A stretch of 6,160 nucleotides of DNA, taken from NCBI GenBank assembly GCA_021129615.1, contig JAJOKY010000026.1, positions 1 through 6,160 on the forward strand. Reading direction: 5' to 3'. This document shows, in pieces, positions 1 through 6,073 of the stretch. Position numbers and translations under genes: made by a program. Below the pieces are notes generated by a model. That model worked only from the letters and a program-made list of their open reading frames with translations. It had not been told where the DNA came from and searched no databases. Numbering within the stretch: position 1 is the stretch's first letter; each line of letters begins with the position of its first letter. The DNA is from Minisyncoccota bacterium. GTDB lineage: Bacteria > Patescibacteriota > Minisyncoccia > Minisyncoccales > CSSED10-335.

Positions 1-42
1 AAAAGCTGAAAAACCCATTACTATCCAAGTATTTTTCAACAT
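1..42 (-). CDS. Possible N-terminus of an unidentified gene, cut by the window edge
   Basis: An ATG at 42-40 opens a frame that stays open to the left edge and reads MLKNTWIVMGFSAF, which is hydrophobic enough to be the start of a membrane segment or signal peptide. Fourteen codons are far too few to identify a family. No Shine-Dalgarno sequence is present at normal spacing, but the confirmed genes in this window lack one too. A second in-frame ATG lies at 18-16. A TATAAT at 48-43 abuts the first ATG; if it were a real -10 box, transcription would begin after that ATG and favour the second. Whether this is a gene can only be settled with sequence to the left. Confidence 0.2.
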   Translation of the reverse strand, partial: MLKNTWIVMGFSAF

Positions 43-160
43 ATTATATTAATGTCTTATGTTCACCTAGTCTTCTATTGATACCTCTTTTTCCATAGTT
101 TTATTTTTTATTAATTAATTTCTCGACTCCCGACTTTCGTCAAAGATGCGCAATTGTTAT

Positions 161-184
161 CGGTGCTCAATTTAATCAGCACTG
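161..184 (-). other. Imperfect hairpin overlapping the pheT stop codon
   Basis: CGGTGCT (161-167) pairs with AGCACTG (178-184): seven base pairs including one G-U, around a 10-nt loop that contains the pheT TAA (174-172). On the minus strand the stem is followed by ATAACAATTGCGC, with no uridine run, so it does not look like an intrinsic terminator. It could slow 3' exonucleases at the end of the pheST mRNA, or it could be chance. Just beyond it, 121-145 is locally GC-richer and on the minus strand contains GACGAAAGTC, a short stem closing a GAAA tetraloop. Confidence 0.25.
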
Positions 185-2190
185 AGCAAGCTTATTTCCC
201 AGTTTTTGTTTTTTGTTAAGCAGGTTACTATCTTTTTATGAAGCAAATTAACCTCTTCAGAGGTGAGCGTCCTCTTTGTTCCAAATGTAAGTCGCAAAGT
301 AATACTTTTACTATTTTTTGAAAGTTTACCCCCTTTATAAACATCAACAAATTCAATCTTATTTAACAGTTTAATCTTATAACCATTTATCTCATCCAAA
401 ATATCAGAATATTTTGTATCTAGTGGAACTATAACTGATAGATCTCTACTTATTTTTGGAAATCTAATAATTGGCTTATATTTTGTAACAATAGAAGATA
501 TTTTTTTAATCTTATCAAGACCTAACTCAAAAATAATAATCTTTGATTTAATTTTCTCTTGTCTAAGAAAACCAGAAGAGATTACTCCGATTATACCTAT
601 TTCAATTTTATTAGATCTTATGCTGATAAATTTCTCATATATATTATTGCTGGATAGGTTAACATATCGGACATTTTTAATCCCTATCTCTTCTAAGGTG
701 TAGTTAATGACTTCTTTTAATTGATAGAATGAATCAGTGCCGATGGCTCCAGCCAAATGTTTAACTTCTTTAATCTGTCTTTTCGTTTTCTTGAAAATAT
801 TACCAGCCTCAAAAATAGAAACACTTGAGAATAGCTTTTCATTCTCTTTTATGTTCTTAATAAGATGAGGGACTAGGGATGGTCTAAGATATTTTTGATC
901 AATAGTAACTGGCTTCTCGACTTCGATTAAGTCATTTTTTGCATAATCAAAAAAGGTTGCCTGGTTTTCGCTAATAAATGTATGATTGTAAACCTCTGAC
1001 AAGCCAGACGAGACGAATAGGTTCTTAATTTTTTCTTCTAAAAGATAATTTTCATCTATTTTTGGAGATAAAAGCTCTAGCTTCGGTAACTTTGGAGGTA
1101 TATTCTCATATCCAATAATTCTTCCTACTTCTTCAATGATATCTATTGACTCCGATATATCTAATCGTTTAGTTGGTATCTCAATTAAAAGTTTTTCCTT
1201 AGGGCTCTTCTTAATTTTAAAATCAAGTAATGTCAATATCTTTCTTATCTCTCTTAAATCAACGCTTAACCCCAAAACACTACTCAGTTGATCTAAATTT
1301 AAAGATACTATTTTAGGCTGATTTTTATTTTTATATAAATCGATAAGTCCCGCCGTAATCTCTCCCCCTGCTACTTCTCGGATAAGAGAAGCGACCCTGT
1401 CTATTGATGCCCTTGCTAAATTATTATCAAGACCATACTCAAACCTAATTGAGGCATCAGTTCTTATTTTGAGAAGGGTAGAGCCTCTTCTAATTATTTT
1501 TCTATTAAAATTAGCGGACTCTATGATGATATTTTTAGTGCTCCCTGATATTTGAGAGTTTTTTCCTCCCTTTATTCCAGCAATTCCTAAAAGTTTTTCT
1601 GTATCTGATATAACCAACACATCTTTATTCAAAGTAAATTTTTTACCATCAATTATGGTTATCTCTTCTCTATCTTTAGCTCTTCTAACTATAATCGGAC
1701 TAGATATATTATCTGCATCCATCGCATGGAGCGGTTGTCCAGTTTCAAGCATTACATAATTTGTCGCATCAACGATATTATTTATTGATTGAAGTCCACA
1801 AGCCTCTAGTCTCTCTTTCATCCATTTTGGAGAGGCTTTTATCTCTACTCCAACAATAGCCCTAGCAAGGTATCGATGACAATCATCATAATTAGGCTTC
1901 TCTACGGAAACGATATTTTTAGTTTTGATTTTTTTACTTTTAACAATTTTTACTTCTGGCTCCCTAAACTTAGAATTGGTAATAGCTGAAACTTCTCTAG
2001 CTATCCCAGAATGAGAAAAGCAATCCCCTGCCCTATTGGGCAGAATATCAATATCTATAATCCAATCATCTCCTTTTTTTTCTATGCTCTCAACTTCAAA
2101 AAGCTTCATTGTTATTAACCTTGAAAGCTTGTCTGGTCTCGGTAGTTTTTTGTTTAAAAATGATTGAATCCAATTATATGAAAATTTCAT
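172..2190 (-). CDS. pheT: Phenylalanine--tRNA ligase beta subunit, short form lacking the EMAP/OB-fold tRNA-binding domain
   Basis: PheT is the editing and tRNA-recognition subunit of cytoplasmic (alpha-beta)2 phenylalanyl-tRNA synthetase. The start MKFSYNWIQ matches the family start, and the frame is closed upstream by TGA at 2226-2224. Domains seen: N-terminal B1 (about 1-65); B3/B4 editing domain (about 100-275) with GQPLHAMD (H155), IIIESANF (E224) and RTDAS (T244-A246), equivalents of known editing-pocket residues; B5 (about 293-365) with KRLDI and DIIEEVGRI carrying the conserved acidic residues; catalytic-like core (about 375-565) with LRPSLVPHL and IFEAGNIF; C-terminal FDX-ACB anticodon-binding domain (about 572-668). 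At 672 residues it is about 120 shorter than E. coli PheT (about 795): the B1 strand near residue 40 runs straight into DIDILPNRAGDC, so the B2 tRNA-binding OB-fold is absent without any frameshift. It starts 8 nt after the pheS stop with no Shine-Dalgarno at normal distance, suggesting translational coupling. Identification is secure. Confidence 0.97.
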   Translation of the reverse strand: MKFSYNWIQSFLNKKLPRPDKLSRLITMKLFEVESIEKKGDDWIIDIDILPNRAGDCFSHSGIAREVSAITNSKFREPEVKIVKSKKIKTKNIVSVEKPNYDDCHRYLARAIVGVEIKASPKWMKERLEACGLQSINNIVDATNYVMLETGQPLHAMDADNISSPIIVRRAKDREEITIIDGKKFTLNKDVLVISDTEKLLGIAGIKGGKNSQISGSTKNIIIESANFNRKIIRRGSTLLKIRTDASIRFEYGLDNNLARASIDRVASLIREVAGGEITAGLIDLYKNKNQPKIVSLNLDQLSSVLGLSVDLREIRKILTLLDFKIKKSPKEKLLIEIPTKRLDISESIDIIEEVGRIIGYENIPPKLPKLELLSPKIDENYLLEEKIKNLFVSSGLSEVYNHTFISENQATFFDYAKNDLIEVEKPVTIDQKYLRPSLVPHLIKNIKENEKLFSSVSIFEAGNIFKKTKRQIKEVKHLAGAIGTDSFYQLKEVINYTLEEIGIKNVRYVNLSSNNIYEKFISIRSNKIEIGIIGVISSGFLRQEKIKSKIIIFELGLDKIKKISSIVTKYKPIIRFPKISRDLSVIVPLDTKYSDILDEINGYKIKLLNKIEFVDVYKGGKLSKNSKSITLRLTFGTKRTLTSEEVNLLHKKIVTCLTKNKNWEISLLSAD

Positions 2191-2198
2191 ATTATTTT

Positions 2199-3236
2199 CT
2201 AGAATTGTTTTAAAAATCTTAAATCACCTCCATAAAAGAGCCTAACATCATCAATAGAATACTTCATCATTACTATCCTATCCCATCCCATTCCAAAGGC
2301 AAATCCTTGCCATTTTTTTGGATCAACCCCAGAGTTCTTAAGAACATTCGGATGAACCATACCAGCTCCCATAACTTCTAGCCAACCAGTTTTAGAGCAA
2401 ACAGAGCAGCCTCTACCCTTACAAGAGGTGCAGCTCATATCTACCTCAAAGGATGGTTCAGTGAACGGGAAAAAAGAAGGTCTTAGTCTTATCTTTACTT
2501 TTTTGCCATAGAAAGATTGCCAAAAATTTTCCATTATAGCCTTAAAGTTTGCCACTGATATGTCTTTATCAATCATAAGCCCTTCAATCTGATAAAAATT
2601 AACTTCGTGAGATGCGTCAGTTGCTTCATTTCGAAAAACTCTTCCTGGTACAATTATCCTAAATGGAGGCTTGTGAGTAAGCATATATCTAATCTGAACT
2701 GGCGATGTATGTGTTCTCATCACTAGCCTCTCCTTTTCCAAAAGTTTCTCCCTATTCTTCTGTTTGATGAATAGTGTGTCTTGCATCTCTCTAGCTGGAT
2801 GATCTTTGGGAAAATTTAAGGCATCAAAATTATGCCATTCGTCCTCAAGTTCTGGGCCTTCAATTGTTGAAAATCCCATTCCCTCAAATATCATTTTTGC
2901 CCTATTGATGCTTTTTGTTAATGGATGAATATGTCCAATAGCTGGCTTTTTACCAGGTAGAGTTGGATCAAAGTAATCATCTAGATTACTACTTTGATCA
3001 ACTTTTATCTCTTTTGTTTTTATTAAATCGGTAAGTTCTTTTTTTATCCTATTTGCTTCAGATCCAAGACTAGCCCTCTTATCTGTACTCAATTTTTTTA
3101 AGCTTTGAAAAAGAATAGATAGTCTTCCTTCTTTGCTTAGATATTTTTTATGAAGTAACCAAAAATCATCTATATCCTTACATAGAGCAATCTCTTTTCT
3201 AATATCTTGGCTAATCTCTTTTAGTTCTTTTTCCAT
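2199..3236 (-). CDS. pheS: Phenylalanine--tRNA ligase alpha subunit, four-cysteine type
   Basis: PheS is the catalytic subunit of phenylalanyl-tRNA synthetase: it activates phenylalanine with ATP and charges tRNA-Phe. The 345 residues are normal family length. Residues 1-90 form the N-terminal coiled-coil tRNA-binding arm with the conserved EGRLS segment. The class II catalytic domain follows: GHIHPLT (101-107), motif 1 region with EGPELEDEWHNFDALN (126-141) and HPAREMQDT (146-154), RTHTSPVQIR (174-183), motif 2 FRNEATDASHEVNFYQIEG (201-219), FPFTEPSFEVD (256-266), and motif 3 GFAFGMGWDR (311-320); A313 corresponds to the E. coli Ala294 phenylalanine-pocket residue. C269, C272, C277 and C280 form CxxCx4CxxC just before TGWLEVMGAGMVHPN, a probable zinc knuckle known from Firmicutes-like PheS and absent from E. 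coli. The ATG at 3236 gives the expected N-terminus, has no Shine-Dalgarno sequence, and sits immediately downstream of a promoter, suggesting leaderless translation. pheT follows after 8 nt. Confidence 0.98.
   Translation of the reverse strand: MEKELKEISQDIRKEIALCKDIDDFWLLHKKYLSKEGRLSILFQSLKKLSTDKRASLGSEANRIKKELTDLIKTKEIKVDQSSNLDDYFDPTLPGKKPAIGHIHPLTKSINRAKMIFEGMGFSTIEGPELEDEWHNFDALNFPKDHPAREMQDTLFIKQKNREKLLEKERLVMRTHTSPVQIRYMLTHKPPFRIIVPGRVFRNEATDASHEVNFYQIEGLMIDKDISVANFKAIMENFWQSFYGKKVKIRLRPSFFPFTEPSFEVDMSCTSCKGRGCSVCSKTGWLEVMGAGMVHPNVLKNSGVDPKKWQGFAFGMGWDRIVMMKYSIDDVRLFYGGDLRFLKQF
2223..2231 (-). promoter_or_regulatory. Perfect anti-SD match inside the end of pheS, 32 nt before pheT
   Basis: The minus strand reads GGAGGTGAT, a full complement of the usual 16S rRNA 3' tail, in the codons for Gly-Gly-Asp of the PheS C-terminus. 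Thirty-two nucleotides separate it from the pheT ATG, too far for direct SD-guided initiation. In the pheT frame the intervening codons contain no ATG, GTG or TTG, only ATT at 2217-2215 and 2205-2203. It could hold terminating ribosomes for re-initiation at pheT, or it could simply reflect the codons of a conserved GGDLRFLKQF-type tail. Confidence 0.35.
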
Positions 3237-3243
3237 TTAATAA

Positions 3244-3272
3244 ATTTTAACTTGTAAAATAATTAAAGTCAA
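3244..3272 (-). promoter_or_regulatory. Sigma-70-type promoter for pheST
   Basis: The minus strand has TTGACT (3272-3267, five of six to TTGACA), a spacer of exactly 17 nt, and TAAAAT (3249-3244, five of six to TATAAT). The stretch just upstream, within the end of the ATPase gene, is A/T-rich and could act as an UP element. The -35 box ends one base from the ATPase stop codon. Only seven bases lie between the -10 box and the pheS ATG, so the expected start site falls at about 3238-3236, giving a leaderless or one-to-two-base-leader mRNA. The promoter allows pheST to be expressed separately from the ATPase and leaves no space for an attenuator or T-box. Confidence 0.7.
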
Positions 3273-3273
3273 T

Positions 3274-5916
3274 TTAATTAAGCTTTTTGTTCAATTTTTT
3301 AACTTTTCTTACAATAACTTTTTTGAATTCTATCAATAGAAACAACGCCATTGCTAATATGAAGATATAGGCCCAACTGAAAACTGATATTGACTTGGTG
3401 CTAAAAACTCCCTGAAGAAGACCCCAGTAGACAACAACAAGTTGCAAAGCAAAGGAAAAAATTACTGCCAAGACCATTTTTTTATTTGAGAAAAACCCTA
3501 GTTCAAAGATTGTTTCACTATTTGACTTAGCACTAAATACTAAAAATAATTTATAAATTACAATGAATGTAAACACTATCGTCTGGGCATAAACTAAGTT
3601 ACCTAGTGTTGGGTCATATATTTTCTTAAAGAGAAATAACGAAACTATGAACCCCAAGAAAGAGGCAGTTATTATGAATGCACCAGACCCCTTTAGAATG
3701 TGTTTTTTTGGTGGCCTCGGTTTTCTCTTCATAATCTCCTTAGCACCTGGTTCAATTCCTAAGGTTATTGCGGGAACGCTATCGGTGATAAAGTTAATCC
3801 AGAGTATATGAAGTGGCATTATCGGCATCGGAATTCCTAAGATTATAGCAAAAATAATTAGCGGAGCCTCAATCCCATTAGCAGTTAATAGGAATTGAAT
3901 AAATTTTTTAATATTATCATAAATTATTCTACCCTCTTCAACTGCTTTGCTAATTGAGATAAAATTATCATCAGTAATAATCATATCTGATGCTTCCTTT
4001 GAAACATCGGTCCCCCTAATTCCCATTGCTATCCCTATGTCTGCTTCTTTTATGGCGATAGCATCATTAACGCCATCTCCAGTTACTGCAACAACCTTAC
4101 CATTTGCCTGAAATGACTCAACTATTCTCAGTTTATGAGAAGGCATAGTTCTGGCAAAGATATTGTAATTATTAACTGCCTTTTTCAGCTCATCATCGCT
4201 CATTTTTTCAATATTTGCGCCCAACATCACCTTCTGATTACCATCAACCAGATTAACTTCACGAGCGATAGATAGAGCCGTTAATTCATTATCCCCCGTT
4301 ATCATCACTGTTCTAATCCCAGCCGCCCTACACTTATCAATTGCTTCTCTTACCCCTTTTCGTGGGGGGTCATATATTGCGACTAAACCGATAAAGACCA
4401 TCTCTTTACCTATTTTTTCTCTTTCATACTCTCTCTCTTCTTCTATCTTCTTTGTAGAAAGGGCAATAATTCTATAGCCATTAGTCGCTAGTGAATGAAA
4501 TGTATCTTTTATTAATTTCTTATATTTATCATCTAAAACTTTTTTCCCGCCATCCATATAGTATGATGATATTTCTAAGATATTTTCAGGTGACCCAATC
4601 GCAGAAAAAAAGATTTCACCACCATCTTCATAGACAACTGCTCTTCGTCTTAATTTTTGTTCAAAAGAAAATTCTTTTAAGATGTTTATCTTATCTTTGG
4701 TCTCTTTTTCAATGTATCCAGACTTCTCTCCTAAGACCAGAAGAGACGCCTCTGTCGGATCACCTAAAGTGTCCCACTCCCCCTCTTTGGTTTTAATCAC
4801 TTCTGCAGAATTACAAATAACCCCAGTTTTTACTAAGGTTTCTAGTTCTATAGATTGTTTAGGATTAAAACTTCCCCCGATATTAAAAAAATTACCAGCA
4901 ACCCAGACTTTTTTTACGGTCATTTTATTGTCTGTTAGGGTTCCTGTTTTATCCGTGCAAATTACCTGGGTGGAGCCTAGTGTTTCAACTGAATTTAATT
5001 TTTTAATAATTGCTTTCTCTTTTGCCATACGATGTACTCCAGTGGCTAGAGTTAGTGTCATTACAACTAAAAGCCCAGCTGGCACAACAGAAACAAAAAT
5101 GCTTAGTGCCATTATAAGTTGTTGGTGATTAAGGATTGATTTTCCCTCAAATAGCCCCAACAACAAGATTAGACCTGCTAAAACAGAACCGATAAGAACG
5201 ATAAGCTTACTTAGTCTTATCACCTGCTTTTGTAGTGGTGTAGGTGGCTCTTTAATCTCTGATAATGATTTCGCAATTTTACCAAACTCTGTCTCTTCTC
5301 CTGTCGTAATTACAACCGCTTTTCCGTGGCCAGTAACAGCGGTAGTTCCTAAAAATAGACTATCAGCTCTATCCCCCTTGGTGTCTAATAGGTCTTTTTG
5401 GACAGGAGCCGACTCCCCAGTTAGAGCCGATTGATCAACCTTCAAATTTATTTCCTCAATAATCCTAGCGTCAGCAGGTATCTGTTGCCCCTCTTCAATT
5501 ACTATTATATCACCAGGAACAATTAAAGCAGAATCAATCATCTGTTCTTTTTCATCACGAATAACCCTAGTCTTATCTTTAATCATCTTTTTTAGCGCCT
5601 CTAGGCTTTTTTCTGACTTATATTCCATCGTAAACCCAAGAATAATATTAGCTATAACAACTAAAATTATAGCTATCGCAGTTGGAATTTTGCCTACAAA
5701 AAAAGCAAGTAGTGTTGAAATAATCAATATAAGAGTCAAGAAGTCATAAAATTGCCTAATAAAAATACCCAAAACGGAAAAATTCTTTTTTTGACTAATC
5801 TCATTATATCCATATTTTTCTAACCTCTCTTTTATTAGGCCTTGAGTTAATCCAGTTCTAGGATTAGTCCTTAGGCTAGTTAAAACATCTTCAATTTTTA
5901 CATTCTTATAAAGCAT
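3274..5916 (-). CDS. P2-type cation-transporting P-type ATPase with altered M4 and nucleotide-site motifs
   Basis: This 880-residue protein is a P-type ATPase of the P2 (SERCA/PMR1-like) class, an ATP-driven cation pump of the cytoplasmic membrane. Order: N-terminal cation-ATPase domain (about 4-75); helices M1-M2 (about 56-95); actuator domain with TGES (166-169); M3 (about 236-256); M4 (about 267-293); phosphorylation site DKTGT (322-326, D322); nucleotide domain with GDPTEA (385-390) and EFSFEQKLRRR (415-425); DPPR (516-519); MITGDN (538-543); TGDGVNDA (612-619); M5-M10 (about 671-863). M5 keeps N680 and E683 (TANGIEAP) and M6 keeps N708, T711 and D712 (WINFITD), the usual Ca2+-site side chains. 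M4, however, reads PAGLL (279-283), with Ala280 replacing the ion-binding Glu of PEGL(P/L), and the KGxPE motif reads IGSPE (440-444), with Ile for Lys. K788 lies in predicted M8. Catalysis looks intact, but the ion (Ca2+, Mn2+, Na+ or other) cannot be assigned. The start fits the family; there is no Shine-Dalgarno sequence and no terminator before pheS. Confidence 0.93.
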   Translation of the reverse strand: MLYKNVKIEDVLTSLRTNPRTGLTQGLIKERLEKYGYNEISQKKNFSVLGIFIRQFYDFLTLILIISTLLAFFVGKIPTAIAIILVVIANIILGFTMEYKSEKSLEALKKMIKDKTRVIRDEKEQMIDSALIVPGDIIVIEEGQQIPADARIIEEINLKVDQSALTGESAPVQKDLLDTKGDRADSLFLGTTAVTGHGKAVVITTGEETEFGKIAKSLSEIKEPPTPLQKQVIRLSKLIVLIGSVLAGLILLLGLFEGKSILNHQQLIMALSIFVSVVPAGLLVVMTLTLATGVHRMAKEKAIIKKLNSVETLGSTQVICTDKTGTLTDNKMTVKKVWVAGNFFNIGGSFNPKQSIELETLVKTGVICNSAEVIKTKEGEWDTLGDPTEASLLVLGEKSGYIEKETKDKINILKEFSFEQKLRRRAVVYEDGGEIFFSAIGSPENILEISSYYMDGGKKVLDDKYKKLIKDTFHSLATNGYRIIALSTKKIEEEREYEREKIGKEMVFIGLVAIYDPPRKGVREAIDKCRAAGIRTVMITGDNELTALSIAREVNLVDGNQKVMLGANIEKMSDDELKKAVNNYNIFARTMPSHKLRIVESFQANGKVVAVTGDGVNDAIAIKEADIGIAMGIRGTDVSKEASDMIITDDNFISISKAVEEGRIIYDNIKKFIQFLLTANGIEAPLIIFAIILGIPMPIMPLHILWINFITDSVPAITLGIEPGAKEIMKRKPRPPKKHILKGSGAFIITASFLGFIVSLFLFKKIYDPTLGNLVYAQTIVFTFIVIYKLFLVFSAKSNSETIFELGFFSNKKMVLAVIFSFALQLVVVYWGLLQGVFSTKSISVFSWAYIFILAMALFLLIEFKKVIVRKVKKLNKKLN

Positions 5917-5944
5917 CTATTTTATCTATATTTATTAATGTTCT

Positions 5945-5953
5945 ATTATACCA
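5945..5953 (-). promoter_or_regulatory. Extended -10 promoter of the ATPase gene
   Basis: The minus strand reads TGGTATAAT: a consensus -10 box (5950-5945) preceded by the TGn extension (5953-5951). At 17-nt spacing the -35 position holds TTCCTG (5973-5968), a poor match, as is usual for extended -10 promoters. Transcription would start near 5939, leaving a leader of about 23 nt before the ATG at 5916. That leader has no recognisable Shine-Dalgarno sequence. The spacer on the transcribed-sense strand is pyrimidine-rich. Confidence 0.6.
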
Positions 5954-5989
5954 AAAGAAAAAGAAAACAGGAAGCAAAAATCAATAACC

Positions 5990-6015
5990 AAGGAGAGAGA
6001 GGGGGGGGAAGAGAA
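5990..6015. repeat. 26-nt pure purine tract with a run of eight G
   Basis: Every base from 5990 to 6015 on the plus strand is A or G: a GA-alternating stretch followed by eight consecutive G (6001-6008) and AAGAGAATAA-like sequence. On the minus strand it is a C/T tract lying about 40 bp upstream of the ATPase -10 box. Homopurine tracts can form triplexes, and G-runs are prone to length slippage. No coding role is seen. Confidence 0.55.
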
Positions 6016-6016
6016 T

Positions 6017-6037
6017 AATTTTCAATTTTCAATTTTT
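6017..6037. repeat. Three tandem copies of the heptamer AATTTTC
   Basis: The units are AATTTTC (6017-6023), AATTTTC (6024-6030) and AATTTTT (6031-6037). On the minus strand this is GAAAATT repeated. It lies between the purine tract and a 16-nt repeat in the same non-coding stretch. The function is unknown. Confidence 0.6.
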
Positions 6038-6041
6038 ATTA

Positions 6042-6073
6042 AATGTTTCAATTACCCAATGTTTTAATTACGG
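6042..6073. repeat. 16-nt direct repeat, two adjacent copies
   Basis: 6042-6057 and 6058-6073 are adjacent copies sharing the pattern AATGTTTYAATTAC; they differ at position 8 (C/T) and in the last two bases (CC/GG), so 13 of 16 agree. Together with the heptamers they make 6017-6073 an almost entirely repetitive, AT-rich spacer. Confidence 0.6.

Noticed and set aside
43..48. TATAAT directly before the ATG at 42 as a promoter
   Set aside because: There is no TGn extension and no plausible -35 at 15-19 nt, and the implied start site would fall after the ATG; chance is likely in AT-rich sequence.
161..184. Intrinsic terminator for pheST
   Set aside because: The stem overlaps the stop codon and is followed by ATAACAATTGCGC on the minus strand, without the uridine run a terminator needs.
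2394..2432. PheS CxxCx4CxxC cluster as a novel insertion
   Set aside because: The same four-cysteine segment before TGW(I/L)E is a known variant of Firmicutes-like PheS; it is worth annotating but not new.
3237..3273. T-box riboswitch or leader-peptide attenuator of pheST
   Set aside because: The gap to the preceding gene is only 37 bp and is occupied by the promoter; no specifier stem, T-box core or Phe-rich peptide can fit.
4491..4796. Open frame of 101 codons on the plus strand
   Set aside because: It lies wholly inside the ATPase gene in antisense, shows low-complexity unnatural composition, and the ATPase frame has clear catalytic motifs across it.
4682..5128. Open frame of 148 codons on the plus strand
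   Set aside because: It is antisense to the ATPase segment encoding DKTGT and M4; its Ser/Thr/Pro-rich translation looks like the complement of that conserved segment, not a protein family.
172..5916. Recoded UGA (Gracilibacteria-type code)
   Set aside because: All three frames are full length with TAA or TAG stops and no internal TGA, so nothing here requires recoding.
5979..5984. TTGATT on the minus strand as the -35 box of the ATPase promoter
   Set aside because: The spacing to TATAAT is 28 nt, far from 16-18; the TGn extension explains the promoter better.
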